Shown: in pieces, positions 11,121-22,920 of the stretch
Layout: the number at the start of each line of letters is the position of its first letter
Numbering within the stretch: position 1 is the first letter of the stretch
Assembly: GCA_947483555.1 (NCBI GenBank)
Contig: CANKMW010000011.1
Span: 62,001 to 126,000, forward strand
Source: Myxococcales bacterium
Lineage (GTDB): Bacteria; Myxococcota_A; Polyangia; Haliangiales; Haliangiaceae
Direction of reading: 5' to 3'
DNA: 64,000 nucleotides
Position numbers and translations under genes: made by a program
Notes under the pieces: generated by a model
Told to the model about the DNA's origin: nothing
What the model saw: only the letters and a program-made list of their open reading frames with translations
Databases searched by the model: none

Positions 11121-13328
11121 GTGAAGCGCATCCAACTCAGCATCGCGCTCGGTGCCATGACGTTCGGCTCGGTCGTCGCCTGCGGAGGCAGCGATCCGGG
11201 TCCGCTCGATGGCGTCGACTCGATCGTCTTTCTGCAGCGCCCGAAGCGGAACGAGATGGGCGACATCTTCCAGTACACCTCGTACGTGGCCACCGGCCGC
11301 CTGGTGAAGCTGACGCCGCCGACCGCCGATGGCGAGCTCAGCGAGATCTGCTGCGGCGACTCGGGACCCGACTTCGCGAACATCGACATCTCCGGCTACG
11401 ACCTGTCGTTCGACGCCAAGGAGATCGTGTTCGCCGGCCGGCTCCAGAACGCGCAGGCCTACGGTCTGTTCATCGTGACGGTCGCCACCGGCGAGGTCAG
11501 GCAGCTGCCGACCAACCCCAACCGCGACTACGTCAACCCGATCTTCCTGCCCGGCGACAAGGTGTTCTTCCAGACCACCGACCTCGACGAGGCCGGCGCC
11601 CAGCAGTTCCGGGACGAGTACGAGCGCGGCACCACGTTGCAGATGGGGACCATCAACGACGACGGCACCGGCCTCAAGCTCGGCCCGCGCAACCTGTCGC
11701 ACCGCGTCTTTCCGACCCTGCTGTCGGACGGCCGCGTGATGCTCACCCAGTGGGACCACCTGGGCGACATGAACGCCGGGCACCTGGTCACGGTGCACCC
11801 CGACATGACCACGGTGCGCGAGGCCTTCGGCAAGGAAGGCACCGGCATCACCAACTCTTACCTCAAGGCGCACGAGATCGCCCCCGGCCGGGTCATCGCG
11901 ATCGGCTCGTCGCGTGACCGCACGCTGCAGTCGGGCGCCATCCTCGATATTCGCCTCGGCGAGCCCTACACCCTCGATGGTGCGGTCCGCGCCGACCGCA
12001 ACATGTCGGAGGACACCGCCAGCTACCGCCTGCTGACCCCGAGCGTGCCGCTCGGCCGCGAGCCGTCGTCGATGACGGTCGGTCGCTACTACGACGCCTA
12101 TCCGCTCAACGCCAAGGACTACCCCGACCTGCTGGTGTCGTGGGCCGATGGTCCGGTCGAATCGGGCACGCTCGGTGCCGCCGATCTCGAGGCCAACTTC
12201 GGCATCTACGTCTACGACTCGAACCGCAAGACTCGCCGCCCGCTCTACGACGACCCCGCGATGTGGGACCTGTTCCCGCGCCCGCTGGTCGCTCGCGACG
12301 CCCCACCGGTGATCGCGCCCTCGGGCACCCACGCCTACGACCAGAGCACCACGCTCATCGGCTCGATGGACGTCCACCGCTCGACGGTCGCCAATCTCGT
12401 GCGTGGCTCGGTGTACGGCGTGCGCGTGGTCGAGGGCTTCTCGGTCGAGGAAGGCATCCCCGACGACTTCGGCATCACCGAGCACGAGGGCGCCGCCGTC
12501 CTCGGCGTGGCCCCGGTCCGCGCCGACGGCTCGTGGCTCGGCCTGATCCCCGCCAACATCCCGGTCCACCTCCAGGCCATCGACGTGTTCGGCATGACCC
12601 ACGACAACGCCAACGAGCCGGTCTGGTTCTCGGGGGCGGCCGGCGAGTCGCGGGTCTGTGGCGGCTGCCACGAGAGCCGCACCGACTCGGTCATCATCGA
12701 CCCGGGGCTGACCGAGGCGGTCGCTCGCGGCCCCACCGACCTGCGCTCGATGGCGGCTCGGGACCAGCGCGTCAGCGTCGGCTTCAACCGCGACACCACG
12801 GTCGGCGTGCCCTGGGACACCGCGCTCCAGAACGTGTTCAACACCAGCTGCGTGTCGTGCCACAACGGCACCCCGGGCCCGGCCAACCCGAGCTGGACGA
12901 TCAGCGACCCGATGACCGGCGCCTCGTTCACCTGGACGTTCGACCTCAGCGCCGGCGTCGCCAGCTACGGTGTCGGCGACGAGATGTTCTCCGGCTACTC
13001 GAAGTCGCACCTGTCGCTGATGGGCCCCGACATGATGGAGCTCGAGGACGCCGGCCTGGTGATCACCGGCACCATCAAGATCTACGTCGAGCCCGGCAAC
13101 GCCCGCGAGTCCGAGCTGATCAAGAAGCTCAACCCGGTGCAGCAGTTCCCGACCCAGAGCGTGGTCGGCGCCGGCGCCACCCGCGCCTTCGACACCGCGC
13201 AGTTCCCGGCCCACGCCGTGGCGGTCGGCCAGGAGCTCACGGCGGACCAGTACTACCTGCTGGTGCTGATGGCCGACCTCGGCGGTCAGTTCTACTCGCG
13301 AGAGAACGCGCCCGGCACGGCGTACTGA
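11121..13328 (+). CDS. Secreted lipoprotein with beta-propeller-like repeats and two CxxCH haem motifs (hydrazine-synthase-alpha-like)
   Basis: The 735-residue protein starts with a lipoprotein signal (lipobox SVVAC). Residues about 30-380 carry PD40/TolB-like propeller segments such as 'FDAKEIVFAGRLQNAQAYGLFIV' and 'DGRVMLTQWDHLGDMNAGHL'. CGGCH (from residue 513) and CVSCH (from 577) are classical haem-c attachment sites. The order of propeller followed by 'RVCGGCHESR' is that of proteins related to the hydrazine synthase alpha subunit; the substrate here is unknown and hydrazine synthesis is not implied. The GTG at 11121 was chosen over ATG 11106 because GAGGAGGT is correctly spaced. It is probably one operon with the HEAT-repeat gene 27 bp downstream. 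Confidence 0.82.
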   Translation: MKRIQLSIALGAMTFGSVVACGGSDPGPLDGVDSIVFLQRPKRNEMGDIFQYTSYVATGRLVKLTPPTADGELSEICCGDSGPDFANIDISGYDLSFDAKEIVFAGRLQNAQAYGLFIVTVATGEVRQLPTNPNRDYVNPIFLPGDKVFFQTTDLDEAGAQQFRDEYERGTTLQMGTINDDGTGLKLGPRNLSHRVFPTLLSDGRVMLTQWDHLGDMNAGHLVTVHPDMTTVREAFGKEGTGITNSYLKAHEIAPGRVIAIGSSRDRTLQSGAILDIRLGEPYTLDGAVRADRNMSEDTASYRLLTPSVPLGREPSSMTVGRYYDAYPLNAKDYPDLLVSWADGPVESGTLGAADLEANFGIYVYDSNRKTRRPLYDDPAMWDLFPRPLVARDAPPVIAPSGTHAYDQSTTLIGSMDVHRSTVANLVRGSVYGVRVVEGFSVEEGIPDDFGITEHEGAAVLGVAPVRADGSWLGLIPANIPVHLQAIDVFGMTHDNANEPVWFSGAAGESRVCGGCHESRTDSVIIDPGLTEAVARGPTDLRSMAARDQRVSVGFNRDTTVGVPWDTALQNVFNTSCVSCHNGTPGPANPSWTISDPMTGASFTWTFDLSAGVASYGVGDEMFSGYSKSHLSLMGPDMMELEDAGLVITGTIKIYVEPGNARESELIKKLNPVQQFPTQSVVGAGATRAFDTAQFPAHAVAVGQELTADQYYLLVLMADLGGQFYSRENAPGTAY

Positions 13329-13355
13329 ACCACCACCCACGCCAAGGAGAACACC

Positions 13356-14195
13356 ATGACCAGCATCAAGACGAATATCCTGGCTGCGGCGGTGGCGGGT
13401 CTGCTCACCTTCACCACCGGCACGGCGGAAGCCGGCCGCGGCGGCTCGGCGGCTCGCATCCAGAACGCGGTGGCGACCGGCTCGGTCGACGCCATCATCG
13501 CCGAGCTCGAGCGCGCCGAGCGCCTCATCTGCGACGCCTGCACGCCGACCGTGCTCGACCTCATCGACAACGATCGCTACGAGCTGCGGGAGGCCGCCGC
13601 GTGGTGGATCGCCCGCCGCCCGGTGCTCAAGAACCAGCTGACCGAGCGTTCGACGGCGGACCTCGCCGGCAGCGACTCGCGGCTGGCTCGCAACGCCGCC
13701 GACGTGCTCGGCACCTTCCGCCACCCGCAGGCGGTGGCGGCGCTGGCGGCGGCGTCGTCGCGTACCGACCTGTCGGCCGAGGCCCGCATGGCCGCGGTGC
13801 GCGCGCTCGGGACCATCGGCCACCGCAGCGCCAACGTGGCCCTGACGGCGGCGATGGCCGACGCCGACGCCTCGGTGCGGCTCGCGGCGGCCACGTCGTG
13901 GCTGCAGGTCCGCAAGCAGGCGACGGCGGCTCCGCTGATCGCCCTGGTCGGCGACGCCGACGCCACCGTCCGCGCCAAGGCGGCGGGCGTGGTCGGCGAG
14001 CTCCGTGACTCCACCGCCCGCGCCGCGCTCGAGACCGCGCTGGCCGGCGACCGCGACGCCAGCGTGCGGCGCAATGCGGCCTGGGCGCTGGGCCGCATCG
14101 GCGGCGCCGCCTCGCGGGCCGTGTTGACCGCGGCGACCGCTGACGTGTCGCCGCTGGTGCGGCAGACCGCCAAGGCCGCGCTCGCCGGCCTGTGA
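13356..14195 (+). CDS. Exported HEAT-repeat protein
   Basis: The 279-residue protein has a Sec signal peptide (cleavage near GTAEA|G). Five to six HEAT/PBS-type repeats of about 31 residues follow, for example 'ARMAAVRALGTIGHRSANVALTAAMADADASVR' split across units and 'VRRNAAWALGRIGGAASRAVL'. Two Cys (ICDAC, about residue 58) may form a disulfide. AAGGAGA sits 6 nt before the ATG. It is probably co-transcribed from the sigma-54 promoter with the haem-motif lipoprotein and may be its periplasmic partner (inference). Confidence 0.85.
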   Translation: MTSIKTNILAAAVAGLLTFTTGTAEAGRGGSAARIQNAVATGSVDAIIAELERAERLICDACTPTVLDLIDNDRYELREAAAWWIARRPVLKNQLTERSTADLAGSDSRLARNAADVLGTFRHPQAVAALAAASSRTDLSAEARMAAVRALGTIGHRSANVALTAAMADADASVRLAAATSWLQVRKQATAAPLIALVGDADATVRAKAAGVVGELRDSTARAALETALAGDRDASVRRNAAWALGRIGGAASRAVLTAATADVSPLVRQTAKAALAGL

Positions 14196-14205
14196 GCTGA
14201 GCGAT

Positions 14206-14412
14206 ATGCGCAGGCGCAACGAAACGCCGTCATCGTCAGCCGCGGGGCGCCCGCGGCTGACGCCGGTTTCGGAGCGTGATCGCCATGGTGACGACGACGG
14301 TGAGGGGGCTCACGTGCGCCACGACGCGCGTGGTGCCGACGGCGTCACGCTCGACGTCGTCGATGGCGACGGACGGGTGATCGGCGCCCTGGTCCTCGAA
14401 CCGTTGGAGTAG
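14206..14412 (+). CDS. Possible small protein (68 residues), doubtful
   Basis: The short ORF fills the gap between the HEAT gene and the next lipoprotein. Its second half (GADGVTLDVVDGDGRVIGALVLEP) has good codon bias and reads like a real beta-hairpin. However, the first third lies under a perfect stem-loop (14235-14261), and there is no Shine-Dalgarno or -10 box. The true start may lie elsewhere, or the ORF may be a remnant. Confidence 0.3.
   Translation: MRRRNETPSSSAAGRPRLTPVSERDRHGDDDGEGAHVRHDARGADGVTLDVVDGDGRVIGALVLEPLE
14235..14261 (+). terminator. Perfect 11-bp stem-loop downstream of the HEAT-repeat gene
   Basis: GTCAGCCGCGG (14235-14245) and CCGCGGCTGAC (14251-14261) pair perfectly around a 5-nt loop. 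Outer arms CGAAAC and GTTTCG extend it imperfectly to about 14220-14271. No T-tract follows, so it is either a Rho-type or protective 3' structure for the upstream operon or a cis-regulatory hairpin. Confidence 0.5.
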
Positions 14413-14415
14413 ACT
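14410..14415 (+). promoter_or_regulatory. -10-like box TAGACT before the 979-residue lipoprotein gene
   Basis: TAGACT lies 7 nt before ATG 14423 but only 1 nt before ATG 14417. The recurring 6-10 nt spacing therefore favours 14423 as the start of a leaderless mRNA. Confidence 0.45.
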
Positions 14416-14422
14416 CATGGCC

Positions 14423-17362
<2,940 letters not shown>

Positions 17363-17458
17363 CCCCGCCGGTCGGCCGGGCACCGGCCGTAAGGCATGAA
17401 TAGGTTGGGCGGGGGAGCGTCTCGTACGGGACCGCTGGATCCGGATGGATCCGGCGGC

Positions 17459-17464
17459 TAGACT
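17459..17464 (+). promoter_or_regulatory. -10-like box TAGACT upstream of gene 17482
   Basis: TAGACT ends 17 nt before the ATG. A start about 7 nt downstream gives a short leader containing the Shine-Dalgarno GGAGG (17472-17476). Confidence 0.45.
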
Positions 17465-17481
17465 CCACCGCGGAGGCCTCC

Positions 17482-18363
17482 ATGTCGCGCGTTTTCAGGT
17501 TTCGGCGTCTCGCCGCACTCGCTACCACCTTCGTGATCGGCCTCGGCTTGAGCCTTGGCGCCGGCCTGGCCGACGCTGCCAAGGCCAAGAAGAAGAAGCC
17601 GCCGGCCACCAAGCCGGTGAAGAAGGAGGTCAAGGTCGCGCCCCCGAACGCCGAGCAGAAGAAGGCGCTTGGCGAGCTGATGGGCGCCTTCACCTTCAAC
17701 ATGAGCAAGGACCAGGTGGTGATCCAGCTCACCAAGTCCATCGACGAGCGCTACGCCGACCAGATCAAGGCGACCAGCGACGTCTACGCGCAGGACAAGC
17801 TGCGCAAGGAGAAGAACAAGGAGGTCACCCGCATCAAGCAGTCGTACGCCGAGTTCACCGGCAAGAAGACCGGCTGGGATGTCTCGGTGATCGACGAGGA
17901 GTTCCGCCACAACACCGAAGAGTCGATGCTGGTGTACTGGGAGAATCAGGGCGGCAAGAACCAGCGCCGGTTCTTCTTCTTCCACGGCGGCAAGCTGTGG
18001 AAGATGTTCATCGCGATCGACACCAAGCAGCTTGCCGACGACCAGCGCAACTTCGACTTCTTCCGCGGCCTGATGGAAGCCCGCTACGGCAAGGGCGCGA
18101 AGGAGACCGATCGCGAGATCTGGAAGGTGCCGGAGTTCGAGGTCCAGGCAGTCAACAAGATGGCGTTCTACGGTGCGTTCGGGCTGATGATCCAGAACCC
18201 GGCGATGCTCACGGCGATCGCCGAGATCCGCGCCGCCAACGCGCCCGCCAAGAAGGACAAGGACGCGATCATCGAGGTCATCAAGGAGCGCGAGGGCGGC
18301 GAGAAGCCGAACCTGGACGAGAACAAGGACGCGGTCGACGCGATCATCTCGGGCGCGAAGTAG
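17482..18363 (+). CDS. Exported protein of unknown function
   Basis: The 293-residue protein has a Sec signal peptide (cleavage near GLADA|A) followed by a Lys/Pro-rich linker. The globular Lys/Glu/Phe-rich domain contains 'FTFNMSKDQVVIQLTKSIDERY', 'KKTGWDVSVIDEEFRH' and 'RRFFFFHGGKLWKMFIAID', and looks like a mixed alpha/beta fold without catalytic residues. It was not recognised as a named family. The gene is monocistronic, with its own -10 box and Shine-Dalgarno and a T-tract terminator behind it. Confidence 0.85.
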   Translation: MSRVFRFRRLAALATTFVIGLGLSLGAGLADAAKAKKKKPPATKPVKKEVKVAPPNAEQKKALGELMGAFTFNMSKDQVVIQLTKSIDERYADQIKATSDVYAQDKLRKEKNKEVTRIKQSYAEFTGKKTGWDVSVIDEEFRHNTEESMLVYWENQGGKNQRRFFFFHGGKLWKMFIAIDTKQLADDQRNFDFFRGLMEARYGKGAKETDREIWKVPEFEVQAVNKMAFYGAFGLMIQNPAMLTAIAEIRAANAPAKKDKDAIIEVIKEREGGEKPNLDENKDAVDAIISGAK

Positions 18364-18424
18364 GGACGTCTCCGGCGCCGGGACCGCCGAGACCCGGCAG
18401 GCGACGGGAGTGAGACATCTTGAC

Positions 18425-18457
18425 CCCAGCGCGGCGGGCGCTGGGATTGTAATTTTC
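18425..18457 (+). terminator. Rho-independent terminator
   Basis: A perfect 8-bp stem CCCAGCGC (18425-18432) / GCGCTGGG (18438-18445) with loop GGCGG is followed by ATTGTAATTTTC. It lies 62 bp after the stop of the exported protein gene and is the best canonical terminator in the window. Confidence 0.75.
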
Positions 18458-18509
18458 GGGGGTTGTAACTCTGTGGTTGTGGCGTGCCCCGTGCAACCCG
18501 CTGAGGTAG

Positions 18510-18857
18510 ATGTCGTCGCTGTCGTCCCCGCTGGCAACTCGAGTAGCCACCCGCGCCCTGACCTGGGTCGCCGGGCTGGTGATCGTCCTCAACCTTCTCG
18601 ACGCGCTGTGGACCATCACGTTTCTCGAGGCCGGGGTCGCCGCCGAGGCCAATCCGTTGATGGACAGCGCGCTGACCCATGGGCCAGTCGGGTTCATGGC
18701 CGCCAAGCTGGCCCTGGTCTCGCTATCCGTCCTGCTGCTGTGGCGCCTGCGGCACCGGCGGAGCGCCGCGCTGGCGCTGTGGAGCGGGGCGATGACCTAC
18801 AGCGTCATCGTCGCCTACCACGTGTCCAACGCACACCATCTGGTCTCGGCACGATGA
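18510..18857 (+). CDS. DUF5658-type membrane protein
   Basis: The 115-residue protein has three predicted transmembrane helices (about 18-40, 58-76 and 84-106). The signature 'LNLLDALWTITFLEAG...EANPLM' after the first helix is the conserved core of the DUF5658 family of small membrane proteins, whose function is unknown. GAGG lies 4 nt before the ATG. A weak GG-N10-GC element (18481-18494) sits just upstream but deviates from sigma-54 consensus at three positions. Confidence 0.85.
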   Translation: MSSLSSPLATRVATRALTWVAGLVIVLNLLDALWTITFLEAGVAAEANPLMDSALTHGPVGFMAAKLALVSLSVLLLWRLRHRRSAALALWSGAMTYSVIVAYHVSNAHHLVSAR

Positions 18858-18908
18858 TCGTCTCCGGCTGTCGATCACGGCCGAGCTGAGCAACCGCAAC
18901 CGACACCG

Positions 18909-19799
18909 TCAGCGCACGACGTACTGCCGGTGCCGTTCGTGAGCGTAGGGACGGAACCCGACCTTCTCGTAGACCGCCTGCGCCGACGGGTGATCGAGCG
19001 TGCAGGTGTGCACCCACAGCCGCGCGAGCGATTCGTCGCGCCACGCTTCGCGTACCGCCCAGCGCAGCAGCCACGTCCCCAGGCCGCCGCCGATCGCCTC
19101 GGGCACCAACCCGAAGTACGCAACCTCGCACTGGCCGGCGGTGCGGCGGTCGAGCTCGACGTACCCGGCTGGCGTGCCGTGGCGCCACGCGGCGTGGATC
19201 TCGACCGCCGGGTCATCGACGACGACGGCGAGCTCGGCGTCGGTCCACCGCTTGCGATCGTACCAGTGCCACGGGGCGCCGACGGCGTCGTAGAGGAAGC
19301 GGTAGAAGCGCACACCGGGCGGCGACGCGCGCACGACGCGGACGCCGTCAGGTGCGGGCGGTAGCTCGGGACTGCGATCGCCGTGCATCGCCAGGTGCGT
19401 CGTGAGCACCTCGACGACCTCGCGTCGGCCGCCGACCCCAGTGGGCACGGTGTCGTACAGCGGTAGCTCGCCGTCCGCGGTGACCGTGGCCTCGACCAGC
19501 GTCGGGGCGGGCTCCATCTGGGCGACGTGTGGCGGTGCGCCCGACGGCCGCACCAGCAGCCGGCCACGTGCGGTCACCGGCCGCCCGACCAGCGCCTCGC
19601 GCTCGGTGTCGCGGCGGCCGCCGATCCGCAGTGAACCGCCGCCGTCGAGCTCGATCGTACAGAGCCAGTGAGTCGGACCGTCGGGACCCATCACCCGGTA
19701 GCGGCCCTGGTGGAACATCTCGTAGCGTCCGTTGACCTCGACCTGCTCGCCATCATGGGCCGCCAGCGCCGACGGCAGGCCGTGCTCCGAGGTCGTCAT
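18909..19799 (-). CDS. GNAT-family N-acetyltransferase with N-terminal beta domain
   Basis: In this 296-residue protein the C-terminal half (about 150-296) is a GNAT fold. 'EVAYFGLVPEAIGGGLGTWLLRWAVREAW' is the acetyl-CoA binding strand and P-loop, and 'LWVHTCTLDHPSAQAVYEKVGF' the conserved end. The N-terminal 100 residues form a separate strand-rich domain (VEVNGRYEM, WLCTIELDGGGSLRIGG, PVTARGRLLV) that looks like an OB-fold. The substrate is unknown. The start at 19799 is supported by TACAAT 7 nt upstream; longer readings run into the divergent macroglobulin gene. Confidence 0.87.
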   Translation of the reverse strand: MTTSEHGLPSALAAHDGEQVEVNGRYEMFHQGRYRVMGPDGPTHWLCTIELDGGGSLRIGGRRDTEREALVGRPVTARGRLLVRPSGAPPHVAQMEPAPTLVEATVTADGELPLYDTVPTGVGGRREVVEVLTTHLAMHGDRSPELPPAPDGVRVVRASPPGVRFYRFLYDAVGAPWHWYDRKRWTDAELAVVVDDPAVEIHAAWRHGTPAGYVELDRRTAGQCEVAYFGLVPEAIGGGLGTWLLRWAVREAWRDESLARLWVHTCTLDHPSAQAVYEKVGFRPYAHERHRQYVVR

Positions 19800-19806
19800 C
19801 GAACCG

Positions 19807-19812
19807 ATTGTA
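19807..19812 (-). promoter_or_regulatory. -10-like box TACAAT for the acetyltransferase gene
   Basis: TACAAT on the minus strand, one mismatch from the TATAAT consensus, ends 7 nt before ATG 19799. There is no Shine-Dalgarno, so a leaderless start is likely. Confidence 0.55.
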
Positions 19813-19893
19813 CGGCCGAGTGTCCAAGCCGGCGTGCCGGCCATGGGTCCAACCCGCATCCCAATGGTAGCTTCGGGTCCGGGGGAACGCTTC

Positions 19894-22800
19894 ATGAGAT
19901 CCAAGGTGACGATCGCGGTCGCGGTGATGGGCGCCGTGCTGGTCGGGCTGGTCATCCAGCACAACGCCTGCAACCAGGACGATGGCTGGCCGCCGCATGA
20001 CGGCAAGATCCGGCAGACCGTCCGGGTCAGCGTCGCTGGCCTGCGCCGCGGCGGGACCGGCACGGTGTCGCTGTCGGCGACCGCCAACTTCACCAAGAAG
20101 GAGGCCGACGTCGTCGACACGGTGCCGGTGCCGAGCTTCGGATCGATCGCGGCCTCACTGCTCGACGCCAAGGGCGTCGCCACGCCCCTGCTGGTCCCGA
20201 AATGGGAGTACCAGGACGGCACCGCGATCGGCAGCGTGACGTTGCCCGAGGTCCCCGACGGCGATTACCAGCTGCGCGTCGCGTACAAGACCAAGCTGGG
20301 TGCCGGCGAGCTCGACGTGCCGGTGCCGCTGTACACGCCGGCTCGCGTGCACGTGATCACCGACCGCCCGCTGTACGAGGCCGGCAACCTGGTTCGGTTC
20401 CGCGCCGTGGTCCTGCGCGCCCGCGACCTGGCGCCGATCGACGGCCGGCCCGGCCGCTGGCTGGTCAAGGATCCGAGCGGCGAGATCTTGCTCGAGGAGG
20501 CGGCAGCGGCCGGTGAGTGGGGCGTCGTCGCCGGCACGTTCCCGCTCGACAAGGGTGCGGCCACCGGCGCGTGGACGGTGGCGTGGGCCTCGGCCGATGC
20601 CATCGACGAGGTGCCGTTCACGGTCGAGCCCTTCACGCTGCCGCGCTTCCGGGTCGAGGCCGCGGCGGCCAAGCCGTACTACCGGCCGCTGGAGGCGCCG
20701 ATCGTCCGCGGCGCCGTGGTCTACAGCTCGGGCGCGCCGGTGGCCGGTGCCACGCTCGCCGTGATCTGGGACATCGACGGCGAGTGGCCGCCGCCGACCG
20801 ACTGGCAAGAGACGCGCCTGCCCAAGACCGCCACCGTCGCCGCCAACGGCCGCTTCGAGCTCAAGCTGCCCGAGGTGCCGCGCGACCTGCAGGGGCAGGT
20901 CACGCTGACGGCGCGCATCGCGGCGGTCGATCCGGCCGGCGATCGCGTCGAGGGTGCGGCGGCGGTGTTGCTGTCCGAGGACGGCATCCTGGTGTCGGCG
21001 GTGACCGAGATCGGCGACGGCCTGGTCGAGGGCTTCAATAACCGCATCTATATCCGGGTCACGACGCCCGACGGCGTGGTGGTGCCGAAGACCGCGATCA
21101 ACGTCAAGCGGGCCTGGGAGGGCAGCGACCAGGGCCTCGACGCCACGCTCGACGAGGACGGCGTCGCGTCGTTGCAGGTCGACCCCGGCGGGCCGGTCAA
21201 CGTCGTCATCCCGGCGCGGCCGTATCGTCCGGCGCCGCGGCCGACGCTGGTGTCGCGTGACGAGCCCGAGGAGCTGATCGGTCAGGAGGGCGCGTCGCTC
21301 GCCGATCAGGTCGAGATGGACCGCTGGCTGGCGGCGCTCACGCCGTGCGCGCTGTGGTACGACGACGACGACAGCGCGGTCGCGGTCGGCATCCGCGCCA
21401 GCAACGGTGGCGCGCTCACGGTGGTGGCGGCGGGATCGTCGGCGCTCGACCGCTGCGTGGTCGCCGCGCTGCGCGCGCGGCGGCTGCCGGCGGGTGCCGA
21501 GCGCATGTATGCGGTGACGTTCAGCTTCGTCGATCCGGCGTTGCCGACGCTGTCGGCGACCATCGACAGCGCGCTCGAGATCCCGGACGGCCTGGAGGCG
21601 GCGATCGGGGAGCTGGCGATGCGGGCTCGCGACTGCCTGCCGCGCGCCGCGCAGGGCGGACTGCCGCGGGCGCTGACCTGGAGCGCGCGCGAGGCTTCGA
21701 AGGACGTGCTGCTGGGCGGCTGGGTCGCCGACCCGGCCAGCGGTGAGGAAGCCGCGGTGACCGCGATGCCGTGCGCCACCGCGCGCCTCACCGGCGTCCG
21801 CATCACGCTCGACAACGAGGCGGCGGCCGACGCCATCGGCCTGGTCCGCTTCACCGTCGACGCCCCGACGATCGAGGGCGAGGAGCGGCCGCAGGCGACC
21901 ACGATGCTGGGCTACGAGCTGCTGGTGACCGCCGATGTCGAGGGCAAGCCGTCGACCAAGCTGCGGCTGGCGCCGGGCGCGGTGCCCGACCTCCGCCTGC
22001 GGGTCACGCCGGTGCTGGCCCGGCCGGGCGACAAGATCAGCGCCGAGCTGATCCGCGGACCGCGCTTCGACGCCGGCGGGCGCACGCTGCCCAAGCAGCT
22101 CACGCTCGAGCACCTGAAGGGTCGCGTCACGGCCGAGCTCGACGACAAGCGCAAGGCGGAGCTCACGGTCCCACCCGGCACCGAGGGCTGGGTCGAGATC
22201 AGCGGCGGCGGCGCGCGCGCGCTGGTGTACGTCAAGCCCGAGAACGATCTGGTGGTGTCGGTGGTGCCGCGCCAGGAGCGCTACGCACCTGGCCAGCAGG
22301 CCGAGTTGCTCATCAAGACCGAGCTGGGTGGCAAGGGCGCCAAGGCGGCGGTCGGGCTCATCGGTGTCGACGAGAGCCTCGGTCAGCTGGTGACGTTGCC
22401 CGGGGTTGGCGAGCTGGCGCGGCTGCGGCCCGAGGTCGAGACCTCGGCGCCGGCGTTCGGGGTCCTCGACGGTCAGGCGCTCACGCTGGGCCGCATCCGG
22501 GGCGCCAACGCGGCGGCGGCGACGGTGCTGCGGGTCGGCGCGATCCCGCGGCCGCCCGAGCTCGACGCGGTGGTGTCGGCGCGAGCCGAGTCGCACTTCG
22601 ATCCCCTCGAGGAGCTGACCGACAACTTCTACAACGTGCTGTCCGAGCTGCACCTGCAGGCGCGCGGCTGGGAGCAGAGCGCGCCGGCCGACGAGCAGAT
22701 GAAGCCGGCCACCATGGCCAGGCTGTGGAAACAGGCCATCGACGCCTGCGTCAAGCGCGGCGAGCCGGTGGTCGACGCCTACGGACGGCGGTTGCGGCTG

Positions 22801-22920
22801 TCGCGGTTGCCCGCTGATCTGCTGGCGCTGACCGATCCGCGGCTGGTGATCGCGATCGGGACCCGGTTGCCCGAGGACGTCGAGAACTGGGCGTCGTACG
22901 TCGAGAAGGAGAGGCCGTGA
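19894..22920 (+). CDS. Alpha-2-macroglobulin-like protein, N-terminal half (MG domains), membrane-anchored
   Basis: The 1008-residue protein has an N-terminal hydrophobic anchor (residues 4-21). A first strand domain is followed by an MG2-like domain (about 140-230; 'YTPARVHVITDRPLYEAGNLVRFRAVV' is the typical macroglobulin 'TDKPIYRPGE' strand) and further MG repeats to about 450. An inserted segment (about 470-570) reads 'LDRCVVAALRARRLPAGAE...YAVTFSFV', like TonB C-terminal/AgmX-type domains. The bait-region-like and ANATO-side segments follow (FDPLEELTDNFYN). The A2M and thioester-side domains are in the next gene, which overlaps as TGATG, so the two products probably form one periplasmic complex. 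TAGCTT (19868) and GGGGGAA precede the start. Confidence 0.87.
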   Translation: MRSKVTIAVAVMGAVLVGLVIQHNACNQDDGWPPHDGKIRQTVRVSVAGLRRGGTGTVSLSATANFTKKEADVVDTVPVPSFGSIAASLLDAKGVATPLLVPKWEYQDGTAIGSVTLPEVPDGDYQLRVAYKTKLGAGELDVPVPLYTPARVHVITDRPLYEAGNLVRFRAVVLRARDLAPIDGRPGRWLVKDPSGEILLEEAAAAGEWGVVAGTFPLDKGAATGAWTVAWASADAIDEVPFTVEPFTLPRFRVEAAAAKPYYRPLEAPIVRGAVVYSSGAPVAGATLAVIWDIDGEWPPPTDWQETRLPKTATVAANGRFELKLPEVPRDLQGQVTLTARIAAVDPAGDRVEGAAAVLLSEDGILVSAVTEIGDGLVEGFNNRIYIRVTTPDGVVVPKTAINVKRAWEGSDQGLDATLDEDGVASLQVDPGGPVNVVIPARPYRPAPRPTLVSRDEPEELIGQEGASLADQVEMDRWLAALTPCALWYDDDDSAVAVGIRASNGGALTVVAAGSSALDRCVVAALRARRLPAGAERMYAVTFSFVDPALPTLSATIDSALEIPDGLEAAIGELAMRARDCLPRAAQGGLPRALTWSAREASKDVLLGGWVADPASGEEAAVTAMPCATARLTGVRITLDNEAAADAIGLVRFTVDAPTIEGEERPQATTMLGYELLVTADVEGKPSTKLRLAPGAVPDLRLRVTPVLARPGDKISAELIRGPRFDAGGRTLPKQLTLEHLKGRVTAELDDKRKAELTVPPGTEGWVEISGGGARALVYVKPENDLVVSVVPRQERYAPGQQAELLIKTELGGKGAKAAVGLIGVDESLGQLVTLPGVGELARLRPEVETSAPAFGVLDGQALTLGRIRGANAAAATVLRVGAIPRPPELDAVVSARAESHFDPLEELTDNFYNVLSELHLQARGWEQSAPADEQMKPATMARLWKQAIDACVKRGEPVVDAYGRRLRLSRLPADLLALTDPRLVIAIGTRLPEDVENWASYVEKERP

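Noticed and set aside
18480..18495. A further GG-N10-GC element upstream of the DUF5658 gene
   Set aside because: TGGCGT-N5-GTGCA has three mismatches. In 70% GC DNA such weak matches are expected by chance.
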